A DNA stretch of 64,000 nucleotides from Pseudomaricurvus sp033283175. GTDB lineage: Bacteria; Pseudomonadota; Gammaproteobacteria; Pseudomonadales; Cellvibrionaceae. The DNA lies in the NCBI GenBank assembly GCA_033283175.1, contig JAWMQM010000005.1:42836-106835 (forward strand), in the 5' to 3' direction. Below the pieces are notes generated by a model. That model was given only the letters and a program-made list of their open reading frames with translations. It had not been told where the DNA came from and ran no database searches. Of this stretch, positions 32,272-40,876 are shown one piece after another (position 1 is the stretch's first letter; each line of letters starts with the position of its first letter). The translations under genes were made by a program, and so were the position numbers.

Positions 32272-34373
32272 AGCTGAAAACCCAACTGCTGCTGGTGAGC
32301 CTGCTCACCCTGGCGCTGCCGTGGGCCGGCTACCAGTACATCGTGGAGATGGACGCAGCGCTGCGATTTGGTCAGCAGCAATCGCAGGCGGCAACTGCCA
32401 AGGCCGTCGCCAGTCGTATCACCAGTGAGCCGGCGCTGCTGGACGAGCTGCGCCAGCCGCAGTGGCAGCAGGATGCCGGTGGTGCGCTTTACGCCTCGCC
32501 GCTGCGGATTGATCCGCAGCTGGACGGCTATGACGATGAGTGGCGCTACTGGCAGCAACCCTTCCGACGCTACGCCGCGCCGCAGTCCAACGCCAGCCTC
32601 ACCCTGTGGCTGGGTACCCGTGGCAGCAACCTGTGGCTGTTCGCCCACGCGGCGGATCAGCACATTGTCTATCACAACCCTGCGCTGGATGAACTGGCCA
32701 GTGGCGATTACCTGGTGCTGCGCACCGAGCGGGCGGATGGCCGCCTGCGGGACTATATCCTGCGCGCCAGCGCACCCGGTTCGTTAACCGCCCTCTATCG
32801 TGACAACAGCGGGCGGGTGCGCAGTGAGCCCCGTATCCGTGCCCAGTGGCAGGAGCGTTCGGATGGTTTTCAGCTGGAGGTGCGTTTGCCCCGCAACTTA
32901 CCGGGCGAGCGCCTGGGGCTGGCCTGGGTAAACCGCGATACCCATCATGACAGTCGCCGCCAGCCCAATGGCCTGGCGCCGCGACCGGCCGCGTCCGAGT
33001 GGCTGGGCAATATTGGTCCGGGTGATCCGCCGCCCTGGTGGCTGACGCCCAGTGATGACCTGCAGCGGGCTATTGAGGTCTTCGCCCGTGATGGCTTGCA
33101 ACTGCAGCTGTTGGCGCCGAACCAGGCACAGGTTGCATTGGCGGGTGCCCTGTCGGCGCCGGCGGATGTGGCGGCGATGCCGGCCTGGAAGCGTTACCTC
33201 TACAACACCTTGCTGCACAGTTCAGCGCTGCTGCCGCTACCTGAGGATGAGCAGCCGGGTTTCCTGCGCGCGCCGGAAACCGCCCGGGCACTGCAACAGG
33301 GTGAGGGCGCGCAGTGGTACCTGCAGGGGCAGAGGCGGCTGGGGCGAGTGGCGGAAGCGGTACAGGATAATGACGGCAACATCGTTGGTGCCGTCAGCGT
33401 GGCGCAGGGCAGTGATCGTCTGCTGGCGGTCACCGACAGCGCCGCTCTGAGTCTGCTGGTGTATGCGCTGGGCGCCACATTAGTGGCAGCCGTGGCGTTG
33501 CTGTTTTATGCCTCACTGCTCTCCTGGCGCATTGGACGGCTCAGCCGGCAGGTCGCCCACTCGGTGGATGAGGGGGGTAAAATCCGCGGTGATTTCTCTC
33601 CCTCCCGCAGTGGCGACGAGATTGGTGAGCTCTCCCGTCACTACCATCAGATGTTACAGCGCCTGCAGCAGTACAACGAATACCTGCGCACGCTGGCGAG
33701 CAAACTCTCTCACGAGTTGCGGACACCGCTGGCGGTGATTCGCTCCTCGCTGGATAACCTCGGCCACGAGCCCCAGAGCGAACAGGGTGAAGTTTACGCG
33801 CGCCGCGCACTGGAAGGCAGTGAGCGTCTCTCCGCCATCCTCACCGCCATGAGTTCCGCCAGCCGGGTGGAGGAGGCGATCCGCCAGGCGGAGACGGAAA
33901 CACTGCCGCTGGCACCGTTGCTGCGCAATATGGCGGGTGTCTATGAGGCGTTACTGCAGGGACAGCAGCTGCAGCTGCTGGTCGATCCCTCGCTGGAAGA
34001 TGTGCAGGTTGAAGCGGCACCGGAACTGCTGGTGCAGATGCTCGACAAACTGATGGATAACGCAATCGACTACTGTCCGTCCGGCCATACCATTCAGCTG
34101 AGCCTGCAGGCTGACAGTGGTGGGATGTTGCTGCAGGTGAGCAATGACGGCCCCCTGTTGCCGGACACCATGCAGGGCCAGCTGTTTGAATCACTGGTCT
34201 CTGTGCGGGAGGGCACCGACAAGGATGGGCGCTTGCATCTCGGTCTGGGATTGCACATCGTGCGTCTGATCGCTGAATTTCATGGCGCTACGGTTGAAGC
34301 CCGTAACCGGGAGGACCGCTCGGGGGTGGAATTCAATATCAATTTTGCCCGCGGAGTCAGCGAGCCCGGGTGA
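32268..34373 (+). CDS. Sensor histidine kinase of the dedicated sortase system
   Basis: A 701-residue inner-membrane kinase. First membrane segment at about 7-23, then a periplasmic region of about 365 residues, second membrane segment at about 395-416, HAMP domain, HisKA with phospho-acceptor His482 in SKLSHELRTPLAV, and a HATPase domain with the N box LMDNAIDY and G box HLGLGLHIVRL. The periplasmic part contains a stretch (about 80-240, starting LRIDPQLDGYDDEWRYWQQP) that resembles a CBM9-like fold, so the signal may be a glycan or envelope polymer. Translationally coupled to the response regulator by the ATGA overlap. The 701-residue length reflects the large sensor region. Confidence 0.93.
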   Translation: MKLKTQLLLVSLLTLALPWAGYQYIVEMDAALRFGQQQSQAATAKAVASRITSEPALLDELRQPQWQQDAGGALYASPLRIDPQLDGYDDEWRYWQQPFRRYAAPQSNASLTLWLGTRGSNLWLFAHAADQHIVYHNPALDELASGDYLVLRTERADGRLRDYILRASAPGSLTALYRDNSGRVRSEPRIRAQWQERSDGFQLEVRLPRNLPGERLGLAWVNRDTHHDSRRQPNGLAPRPAASEWLGNIGPGDPPPWWLTPSDDLQRAIEVFARDGLQLQLLAPNQAQVALAGALSAPADVAAMPAWKRYLYNTLLHSSALLPLPEDEQPGFLRAPETARALQQGEGAQWYLQGQRRLGRVAEAVQDNDGNIVGAVSVAQGSDRLLAVTDSAALSLLVYALGATLVAAVALLFYASLLSWRIGRLSRQVAHSVDEGGKIRGDFSPSRSGDEIGELSRHYHQMLQRLQQYNEYLRTLASKLSHELRTPLAVIRSSLDNLGHEPQSEQGEVYARRALEGSERLSAILTAMSSASRVEEAIRQAETETLPLAPLLRNMAGVYEALLQGQQLQLLVDPSLEDVQVEAAPELLVQMLDKLMDNAIDYCPSGHTIQLSLQADSGGMLLQVSNDGPLLPDTMQGQLFESLVSVREGTDKDGRLHLGLGLHIVRLIAEFHGATVEARNREDRSGVEFNINFARGVSEPG

Positions 34374-34376
34374 CAG

Positions 34377-34421
34377 GTTTCAGGACGCGTTGCTACAAGA
34401 TTCAGGACGCTTCGCTACAGG
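34377..34421. repeat. Left arm of a 45-bp perfect inverted repeat
   Basis: This 45-bp arm is exactly complementary to 34646-34690. Internally it is a near-tandem of a 22-23-bp unit: TTTCAGGACGCGTTGCTACA then TTCAGGACGCTTCGCTACAG. It starts 4 bases after the histidine kinase stop codon. Confidence 0.95.
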
Positions 34422-34461
34422 TTTCAGGTGATTGAACCGCGTCGCTTTGTGTCGATACCGT

Positions 34462-34538
34462 AAAAGATCGCCCGGAGGACCGGGCTCCTACAGGTACTGT
34501 GCGCTGGCGTAGGAGCCCGGTCCTCCGGGCGATCTTTT
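34462..34538. repeat. Nested 30-bp perfect inverted repeat of REP-like units
   Basis: Arms 34462-34491 and 34509-34538 are exactly complementary (30 bp) around a 17-bp centre. Each arm is one REP-like unit of the GTAGGAGC...GGGCGATC family also found at 14883-14964. The right arm ends in GATCTTTTTG, so on the plus strand the structure can also act as a terminator for the kinase transcript. Confidence 0.93.
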
Positions 34539-34587
34539 TGTGTGCTCCAATATATTTACCCACCCCGGTACCGGGTGGTATTTAAAT

Positions 34588-34613
34588 GATCGCGCACAGG
34601 TGTGCGCTCCTGC
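34588..34613. repeat. Third REP-like unit
   Basis: GATCGCGCACAGGTGTGCGC followed by TCCTGC is, on the minus strand, GCAGGAGC...GCGATC with an internal GCGCACA/TGTGCGC stem. It keeps the ends of the REP-like family but has different stem bases, the usual compensatory pattern. Confidence 0.7.
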
Positions 34614-34645
34614 ACAAGAATAGATCCCCCCTGTAGCGCCAGCGT

Positions 34646-34690
34646 CCTGTAGCGAAGCGTCCTGAATCTTGTAGCAACGCGTCCTGAAAC
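34646..34690. repeat. Right arm of the 45-bp perfect inverted repeat
   Basis: The exact complement of 34377-34421, placed just before the shared terminator hairpin at 34690. The two arms enclose 224 bp containing only REP-like units and no gene. Confidence 0.95.
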
Positions 34691-34719
34691 AAAACCGGCG
34701 CCATCAGGCGCCGGTTTTG
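34690..34719. terminator. Rho-independent terminator of the nitrobindin-like gene
   Basis: CAAAACCGGCGCC pairs with GGCGCCGGTTTTG around the loop ATCA, 19 bases past the minus-strand stop codon. T tracts on both strands make it potentially bidirectional. Confidence 0.88.
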
Positions 34720-34738
34720 TGATTCGGATTGCAGCGAA

Positions 34739-35302
34739 TTACTGAACCCGCTTCAGCTTGTTGCTGTCACCGTGGTCGAAGGTCTTGCCGTAGATGTCGA
34801 GCATGGTGGATTCCGCATAGCTCATCTCGTCACCCTTCACCTCAATGCGGTGGGTGAAGCCGGTGGTCTTGGCGTTGTTCTCCATAAACGGAGATTGCAG
34901 GATGCCCCAGGTGGTTTCACCGGCGGTGGCTTTCACTTCCAGTACGGTGGTGTCACCGCTGACCGTTGCCTTGCCGCCGGCCAGCAGGCAGACGCCGCGG
35001 GGGATGGTGATGGTCTGCATAATGGTGCCGTCGGCGGCATCGTAGAGCCAGTAACCGAACTGGTGGTGAAACACTTCGTCATTGGATTTGCGCTTGACGA
35101 TCTGGGTGTAAGGCACAATCGCGAGACGCTGTTTCTCGGCGTTCTCCAGGTCGCCGCCTGCCTCAAACACGATGGTCTCGTAGTAGGGGTTCTCTTCCGT
35201 GCCATCGGGCTCGGGGGATATGTCCATGCCGCTGTTGCCTTCCCATACACCAATCAGTGTGGTCAGTGGGCCGTAATCAACCGGGTCAACTGGATCTGTC
35301 AT
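34739..35302 (-). CDS. Nitrobindin-like haem-binding beta-barrel protein (FABP-like domain)
   Basis: A 187-residue soluble protein with the opening pattern YGPLTTLIGVWEGNSGMDIS of the DUF1794/nitrobindin and THAP4-like barrel family. Alternating beta strands follow throughout: FHHQFGYWLYDAADGTIMQT, then CLLAGGKATVSGDTTVLEV. No signal peptide. Nitrobindins are ten-stranded barrels that can hold haem or small ligands. The usual C-terminal His ligand of nitrobindin is not clearly placed here, so haem binding is only possible. It lies alone, between the repeat cluster at 34377-34690 and the acc operon. Confidence 0.75.
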   Translation of the reverse strand: MTDPVDPVDYGPLTTLIGVWEGNSGMDISPEPDGTEENPYYETIVFEAGGDLENAEKQRLAIVPYTQIVKRKSNDEVFHHQFGYWLYDAADGTIMQTITIPRGVCLLAGGKATVSGDTTVLEVKATAGETTWGILQSPFMENNAKTTGFTHRIEVKGDEMSYAESTMLDIYGKTFDHGDSNKLKRVQ

Positions 35303-35521
35303 ACTGCTTAACTCCCTGATGTGATTGCCGGTGGCAGCGCCTGTGGTGTGCCACCGTGCAAATAAGAATTCGGTTGTCAGCGCTTGTGGGCTAACAGGGA
35401 AAAATTAGCATCGCTCCGGTTGAATTGCCACCGTTGCGGTTGCAGTGCTTGATATGGGTCAGTGGGGCTCAGGGGAGGGAGACAGGTGCACCGTCAGGTG
35501 CACCTGGCCGCGGTGGCAGGA

Positions 35522-36862
35522 TCAAAGCCCCAGCTTTTTCTCCAGGTAGTGAATGTTGACGCCGCCCTTGGCGAAGCCGGCATCCCGCACCAGGTCCTGT
35601 TGCAGGGGGATGTTGGTACGAATGCCGTCGATCACCAGCTCGTCGAGGGCGTGGCGCATGCGTGCCAGTGCTTCCTCGCGGGTATCCGCGTGAGTGATGA
35701 CCTTGGCGATCATGGAGTCGTAGTTGGCGGGTACCGTGTAGCCGTCATAGAGATGCGAGTCCACCCGTACACCGAGTCCGCCGGGCTGGTGGAAGTGGTG
35801 GACCGTGCCGGGGCAGGGCATAAAGGTTTTCGGGTCTTCGGCGTTGATACGGCACTCGAAGGCGTGACCGCGAAAGACGATATCCTCCTGCCTGATCGAC
35901 AGGCGTTCACCGGCGCAGACACGAATCTGCTCCTTGATGAGGTCGCGACCGGAGATCATTTCCGTCACCGGGTGTTCCACCTGGATACGGGTGTTCATCT
36001 CGATGAAGTAGAAACGACCGTCTTCGTAGAGGAACTCGAAGGTGCCGGCACCGCGATAGCCGATATCAATACAGGCTTTGACGCAGGAATCGAGTACCTC
36101 CTGGCGCGCCTGTGGGTCAATGCCGGGGGCCGGGGCCTCTTCCAGAACCTTCTGGTGGCGGCGTTGCAGGGAGCAGTCGCGGTCACCGAAGTGCACGGCG
36201 TGGCCCTGGCCATCCGACAGCACCTGAATTTCCACGTGCCGCGGGTTCTGCAGGAATTTCTCCATGTACACCGTGTCGTCGCCGAAACCGGCCTTGGCTT
36301 CCGATTTGGTGATGCGGATGGAGTTGAGCAGGGCCGACTCGGTATTGACCACCCGCATGCCGCGACCGCCACCACCGGCGGCCGCCTTGATAATCACCGG
36401 GTAGCCGATATTACGACCGTGGCGCATACAGATTTCCGGGTCATCCGGCAGCGGGCCGTTGGAGCCTGGCACGGTGGGTACGCCGGCCTTTTTCATGGCG
36501 GCGATGGCCGAGACCTTGTCCCCCATCAGGCGGATCACGTCGGGATCCGGGCCGATAAAGGTGAAGCCGCTCTTCTGCACCTGTTCGGCAAAATCGGCGT
36601 TTTCCGCCAGAAAGCCGTAGCCCGGGTGCACCGCCTGGGCGTCGGTAATTTCCATGGCGGCGATGATGCGGGGGATGTTCAGGTAACTTTCCGGTGACGG
36701 GTTGGGGCCGATGCAAACGGATTCATCGGCGAGGCGTACGTGTTTCAGGTCGCGGTCGATCTGTGAGTGAACGGCCACGGTTTTGATGCCCATCTCCTTG
36801 CAGGCGCGCAGTACCCGCAGGGCGATCTCGCCGCGGTTGGCGATCAGAATTTTCTTAAACAT
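35522..36862 (-). CDS. accC: Biotin carboxylase subunit of acetyl-CoA carboxylase
   Basis: A 446-residue ATP-grasp enzyme that carboxylates the biotin on AccB, the first committed step of fatty-acid synthesis. Seen: start FKKILIANRGEIALRVLRAC, HPGYGFLAENADFAE, the ATP-binding glycine loop KAAAGGGGRGMRVV (about 160-172), the catalytic FIEMNTRIQVEHPVTE region (about 283-300) and FECRINAEDP. Length matches the family (about 447). It is the last gene of aroQ-accB-accC, 27 bp after accB, so translation is likely coupled. Confidence 0.99.
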   Translation of the reverse strand: MFKKILIANRGEIALRVLRACKEMGIKTVAVHSQIDRDLKHVRLADESVCIGPNPSPESYLNIPRIIAAMEITDAQAVHPGYGFLAENADFAEQVQKSGFTFIGPDPDVIRLMGDKVSAIAAMKKAGVPTVPGSNGPLPDDPEICMRHGRNIGYPVIIKAAAGGGGRGMRVVNTESALLNSIRITKSEAKAGFGDDTVYMEKFLQNPRHVEIQVLSDGQGHAVHFGDRDCSLQRRHQKVLEEAPAPGIDPQARQEVLDSCVKACIDIGYRGAGTFEFLYEDGRFYFIEMNTRIQVEHPVTEMISGRDLIKEQIRVCAGERLSIRQEDIVFRGHAFECRINAEDPKTFMPCPGTVHHFHQPGGLGVRVDSHLYDGYTVPANYDSMIAKVITHADTREEALARMRHALDELVIDGIRTNIPLQQDLVRDAGFAKGGVNIHYLEKKLGL

Positions 36863-36889
36863 GCCCGGCTCCTCTGGCTCAGCGGATCC

Positions 36890-37348
36890 TTAAACGATGG
36901 TGATCAGAGGCTGGTCAAACTCAACCGGATCGCCGTCTTCCACCAGAATCGCTTCCACTATGCCGGCCTTGTCGGCTTCGATCTGGTTCATCATCTTCAT
37001 GGCTTCAACAATGCAGATCACGTCGCCAGCCTTGACGTGTTGCCCTACAGCCACAAAGGCGGGGGAGCCGGGGCTGGGGGACGCGTAGTAAGTACCAACC
37101 ATCGGCGATTTGATGACGTGGCCTGAGGTTTTGGGAGCTTCTTTCTTCTCCTCTCCGGCGGGGGCAGCGGCTGCAGGCGCTGCTGCCTGGGGTGCCGGTG
37201 CTGCCATTGGGGGGTAATAGGGCGCGGCGCTTACCTGGTGCCCGCCGCGGCTGATGCGCACAGATTCCTCACCCTCTTTGATCTCCAGTTCACTGATATC
37301 GGACTCTTCCAGCAGCTCGATCAGTTTTTTGATTTTGCGTATATCCAT
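36890..37348 (-). CDS. accB: Biotin carboxyl carrier protein of acetyl-CoA carboxylase
   Basis: A 152-residue carrier. N-terminal DIRKIKKLIELLEESDISEL, a Pro/Ala-rich mobile linker at about 45-75, and the biotinyl domain with the attachment lysine Lys118 in VEAMKMMNQI. The thumb segment PMVGTYYASPSPG is also present. It shuttles carboxylated biotin from AccC to the AccA-AccD transferase (not in this window). Placed between aroQ and accC, the usual operon order. Confidence 0.99.
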   Translation of the reverse strand: MDIRKIKKLIELLEESDISELEIKEGEESVRISRGGHQVSAAPYYPPMAAPAPQAAAPAAAAPAGEEKKEAPKTSGHVIKSPMVGTYYASPSPGSPAFVAVGQHVKAGDVICIVEAMKMMNQIEADKAGIVEAILVEDGDPVEFDQPLITIV

Positions 37349-37389
37349 AAGTGTTCCACCGTTTTGTGTTGATGGTTTAGGAAAGGAAG

Positions 37390-37833
37390 TCAGTTGGACG
37401 ACAGATGATGAAAGGCCGCGGTCAGTGCCAGGTCGTAACTCTGGGCACCGAAACCGCAGATCACGCCTTTGGCGATATCGGAAAAGTAGGAGTGCTGCCG
37501 GAAGGCTTCGCGGGCGTGCACATTGGAGAGGTGTACTTCGATAAAGGGGATTTCAACTCCGGCCAGGGCATCGCGGATGGCGACGCTGGTGTGGGTGAAG
37601 GCAGCGGGGTTGATGATGATGAAGTTGATGCCCTCGTGGCGGGCGTCGTGAATGCGGTCAATCAGTTCGTATTCGGCGTTACTCTGCAGGGTCTGCAGGT
37701 GGTGGCCTGCCTCGCGGCAGCGCTGGGTCAGAGCCAGGTCGATGTCCGCCAGTGTGGTGGAGCCGTAGATTTCCGGTTCACGGGTGCCCAGCAGGTTCAG
37801 GTTGGGGCCGTGCAAAACCAGTATGCTCGCCAT
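37390..37833 (-). CDS. aroQ: Type II 3-dehydroquinate dehydratase
   Basis: A 147-residue dodecameric shikimate-pathway enzyme. Seen: ILVLHGPNLNLLGTREPEIY with the catalytic tyrosine, NAEYELIDRIHDAR, NPAAFTHTSVAIRDAL with the substrate-binding residues, EVHLSNVHAREAFR with the catalytic His, and GVICGFGAQSY. The ATG at 37833 matches the family start; a frame extending 57 residues upstream is not conserved. First gene of aroQ-accB-accC, linking aromatic amino acid and fatty-acid supply as in many gammaproteobacteria. Confidence 0.98.
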   Translation of the reverse strand: MASILVLHGPNLNLLGTREPEIYGSTTLADIDLALTQRCREAGHHLQTLQSNAEYELIDRIHDARHEGINFIIINPAAFTHTSVAIRDALAGVEIPFIEVHLSNVHAREAFRQHSYFSDIAKGVICGFGAQSYDLALTAAFHHLSSN

Positions 37834-38159
37834 AATCCCTATTAGCCTCAAACGTGTAGTGAAAGTTATTGTTTTGTCGCGTCCGGGAGGGTTCCGGTGC
37901 GGAAAAAGCCATTTCTTGCTCGAATGCAACTGAGTGTGACGTAAAATGCCGGGGGCGTCCAGCGCACGGCAGAAACTTGTGAAGTTGATGAATTTTAACG
38001 ACAAGATAGCCGATTATCGGACACCTTTGTTGAGTAATTGAACAGCTGTCTGTGGCTGTTTTGACGAAATTGGGCGCCAATGGCGTCCGATTGTCCGTCG
38101 TATTGCCGAAGTTGTCGGACTTTAATCCTAAAATGAGGCGATCATCGGCAATTGTGACC
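37834..38159. other. 326-bp intergenic region upstream of aroQ
   Basis: No gene is supported here. It lies between the aroQ start and the 3' end of dsbD, both on the minus strand, so it should hold the promoter of aroQ-accB-accC and possibly the dsbD terminator. I could not choose a clear promoter pair. The part near 38000-38160 is visibly more A+T-rich and has several ATTGCCG/CGGCAAT-type short inverted matches. Confidence 0.45.
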
Positions 38160-39950
38160 CTAATTGCCGGGGATCACCTGGTTAATGGCCTCCAGCACGG
38201 TCTTCTCCCGCAGGATCTGCGGCAGAATCAGTGGCTGGCGACCGGGCGCACCACTGTAGAGGAGGTAGAGGGGGACGCCGCTGCGGTCAAATTGTGCCAG
38301 CAGGCGGGTGATTTCCGGGTTGTAGTTGGTCCAGTCACCTTTGAGACGCACGATGCCGGCCTTGCGAAAGGCCGCGACGGTGGCGTCGGTATCCAGAGCA
38401 CTCTTCTCGTTGGCCAGGCAGGTGATGCACCAGTCGGCGGTGAGGTTGACGAACACCGCCTGGCGCTGTTGCAGCAACTCCTGCAGGCGCTGGTCGCTGT
38501 AGGGCTGCCAGTCGTGCTTGTCGCTGGCCCGGGCAGGGGTGGATTCAAGGCTCGCCAGCGGCCACAGGGCTGCCAGCAGCGCGGCAATGGCGATCACCTG
38601 TTGCCAGCGCCGACGGGGCTGGTGTTGCCACAGCCAGATGGCAAAGCCCAGCGCCAGGGCTCCACAGAGGATGGCGACCAGGCCGTCACTGCCGGTCTGG
38701 CGGCCAGCCACCCACAGCAGCCACAGTGCGGTCAGCAGCAGCGGGAAGGCGAGCAGCTGGCGTAGGGTTTCCATCCAGGCGCCGGGCCTGGGCAGGCGCC
38801 GGGTCAGGGTCGGGGAGTAGGTGAGCAAGAGATAGGGCAGGGCCATGCCGAAGCCCAGTGCCGCGAAAACCCCCAGTGCGAGTCCGGTGGTTTGGGTGAT
38901 GGCATAACCCAGTGCACCAGCCATAAAGGGAGCGGTACAGGGGCTGGCCACCAGGGTGGCCAGCGCGCCGGTGAAAAAGGAGGCGCGCAGGCTGTGCCCT
39001 TCGGTGAGGGATTGGCCTGCGCCGCTGAAGCGGTGACCGATCTGCCAGAAGCCCAGCAGGTTCAGCGATATCAACAGGAACAGGTAGACCAGCAGGGCGA
39101 CAAAGACCGGGTTCTGCAACTGAAAGCCCCAGCCGATGGCTTCGCCGGAGGCGCGCAGGGCCAGCATCAGTGCGGCAATGGCGGTAAAGGTAGCGACGGC
39201 GCCAGCGGTGTAGCTCCAGCCGTGCTTGTGGAGGCTGTGGGCTGACTGGTGGCTGCCGGCCAGGCTCAGGGCCTTCAGCGAGAGGACCGGGAAAACACAG
39301 GGCATCAGGTTGAGCAAAACGCCCCCCAGCACCGCTGCCAGCAGCGCGCCGACCAGGGAGAGCGGGTTGCCGGAGAGGGCATTGCTGCCTGGCTGTGCCG
39401 GCAGGGCGGTGGTGGGGAGAGGGCCGGCCGGAAGACTTACCGCGGCTATACCGGCGCGGTCGATGGTGACCAGCTCGACCTGCGGCGGATAGCAGAGGCC
39501 GGCATCGGCGCAGCCCTGGGAATGAACCTGCAGTGTCGCTGGCAGCGCCGTGTCAGCGGGCAGTGTCACCGACAGCGTGAACAGGTCGCGGTAGAGCACC
39601 ACATCGCGCTGCAGCAGCTCATCGTACTTGGCCTTGCCGGCGGGCAGGTTCAGGGTCAGCGCCGTACCGTTGAGCTCCACCTTGAACGCGTGCTGGTAGA
39701 GAAAGTAGTCCGGGGCAATGGTCCAGCGCAGTTGCAGTTCGGGTTGCTCCCCGGGCAGGTACGAGGCCTGCAGCTGATAAGCCAGATGTACCGGCAGAAA
39801 GGTCTGCTGTTGCGGTGTCAGCAGGGCCGCACTGTTGCTGCCAGAGGAGAAGGAGCCGGTGCCGGGAAAGGCATCGCTGGCTTGGCTGAGGGGGGATAAA
39901 ATCAGGGTGGCCAGGGTCAGGCAGAAAAGCAGGGTACGGCTGACGTGCAT
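38160..39950 (-). CDS. dsbD: Thiol:disulfide interchange protein DsbD
   Basis: A 596-residue electron conduit from cytoplasmic thioredoxin to periplasmic DsbC/DsbE. In order: signal peptide (LLFCLTLATLILSPLSQA), the N-terminal alpha domain with QGCADAGLCYPP holding its cysteine pair, and eight membrane helices with Cys in LMPCVFPVLSLKALSLAG and SPCTAPFM. The C-terminal gamma thioredoxin domain has ADWCITCLANE. All six redox cysteines are present. I chose ATG 39950 because the signal peptide begins there; the open frame continues far upstream but overlaps the divergent lipoprotein gene. Confidence 0.97.
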   Translation of the reverse strand: MHVSRTLLFCLTLATLILSPLSQASDAFPGTGSFSSGSNSAALLTPQQQTFLPVHLAYQLQASYLPGEQPELQLRWTIAPDYFLYQHAFKVELNGTALTLNLPAGKAKYDELLQRDVVLYRDLFTLSVTLPADTALPATLQVHSQGCADAGLCYPPQVELVTIDRAGIAAVSLPAGPLPTTALPAQPGSNALSGNPLSLVGALLAAVLGGVLLNLMPCVFPVLSLKALSLAGSHQSAHSLHKHGWSYTAGAVATFTAIAALMLALRASGEAIGWGFQLQNPVFVALLVYLFLLISLNLLGFWQIGHRFSGAGQSLTEGHSLRASFFTGALATLVASPCTAPFMAGALGYAITQTTGLALGVFAALGFGMALPYLLLTYSPTLTRRLPRPGAWMETLRQLLAFPLLLTALWLLWVAGRQTGSDGLVAILCGALALGFAIWLWQHQPRRRWQQVIAIAALLAALWPLASLESTPARASDKHDWQPYSDQRLQELLQQRQAVFVNLTADWCITCLANEKSALDTDATVAAFRKAGIVRLKGDWTNYNPEITRLLAQFDRSGVPLYLLYSGAPGRQPLILPQILREKTVLEAINQVIPGN

Positions 39951-40069
39951 GCGAGAGTTATCCGTTTTGGGGGTGCAGACGGCGCTTTTAAGGGCGGCGC
40001 CTGACATTGCGTTGTCGCATAATATGGGGCAGAGTTGCCGGCATTGTAACAATGGCTCCTGTAATCTGC

Positions 40070-40789
40070 ATGAACTGCTTCCGCTTCCCGTTGCTCCTTG
40101 CTGTCCTGCTGTTAAGCGCCTGCGCCCAACAGCAGTCTCCACCACCGCCAGTGCAGCCGGTGGTTGCCACGCCGGCAGTGCCGGCACCGCCACCCGGACC
40201 CACGGCGGCCGAGCGTCGCGAGATGGTGGTGCGCAGCCTGCTGGCACAGGGCGAGGCGGCCCTGGAAGCGGACAAGTTACTGCAGCCCGAGGCCAATAAC
40301 GCCTTTGACCGCTTTCAGGCGGTGTTGTTGCTGCAGCCGGACAACCAGCAGGCGCAAAGTGGTCTGAAGCAGATTTCGGCTCGCTATGCGCAGCTCTCCC
40401 GCGACGCACTGGCGCACTCCAAGCTGACCATCGCCAGGGAGTACGCCCGCAGTGCCCGGCTGGTGGATCCAAACAGCCCGCTGCTGCCGGAGTTGCAGGT
40501 GGCTATTGAACGGGCCGCTGCGCAACAGGCCAGAGCCACCAAAGAGCTGGAATACCCGTTGGCGCTGCAGGCGCTCAACCAGCGCGATGCCGAACAGCTG
40601 CCAATACTGGCAGAGCTGGTGGCGCGGGTGCGGGAGAGTCATGAATCCCTGCTGATTGTGGCCCGCAACGATGCCGAGGGGCGCTGGGTGTATCAGCAGC
40701 TGCGCAATTTTGCCGAAGGCTACCGTATTCGCGGGGATATCAAGGTGGGACCGCAGCCACATATTGTCGTACTGCCACCCATCGACTAA
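40070..40789 (+). CDS. Lipoprotein of unknown function with helical repeats
   Basis: A 239-residue protein: signal peptide FRFPLLLAVLLLSAC with a lipobox (Cys about 18), a proline-rich spacer (SPPPPVQPVVATPAVPAPPP), then an all-helical region. That region contains TPR-like pairs, for example FDRFQAVLLLQPDNQQAQSG and ARLVDPNSPLLPELQVAIE. The C-terminus ends in beta strands RIRGDIKVGPQPHIVVLP. ATG 40070 starts a typical signal; an ATG at 40052 would add six residues. It lies immediately upstream of the LapD-like gene, same strand, and may act with it in the envelope. Not a family I can name. Confidence 0.8.
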   Translation: MNCFRFPLLLAVLLLSACAQQQSPPPPVQPVVATPAVPAPPPGPTAAERREMVVRSLLAQGEAALEADKLLQPEANNAFDRFQAVLLLQPDNQQAQSGLKQISARYAQLSRDALAHSKLTIAREYARSARLVDPNSPLLPELQVAIERAAAQQARATKELEYPLALQALNQRDAEQLPILAELVARVRESHESLLIVARNDAEGRWVYQQLRNFAEGYRIRGDIKVGPQPHIVVLPPID

Positions 40790-40876
40790 GGCAGTACCTT
40801 TGGGGGCGAATGCTGTGATGTTGGGGAGCAGGACCGGCTTTGGCTCTATAGCACAACCATTAAGGATATGGTCGTT

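Noticed and set aside
35462..36697. 411-codon open frame opposite accC
   Set aside because: Fully antisense to a conserved gene with all its motifs.
39951..40472. Upstream extension of dsbD by 174 codons
   Set aside because: It overlaps the divergent lipoprotein gene and lies before an obvious signal peptide starting at 39950.
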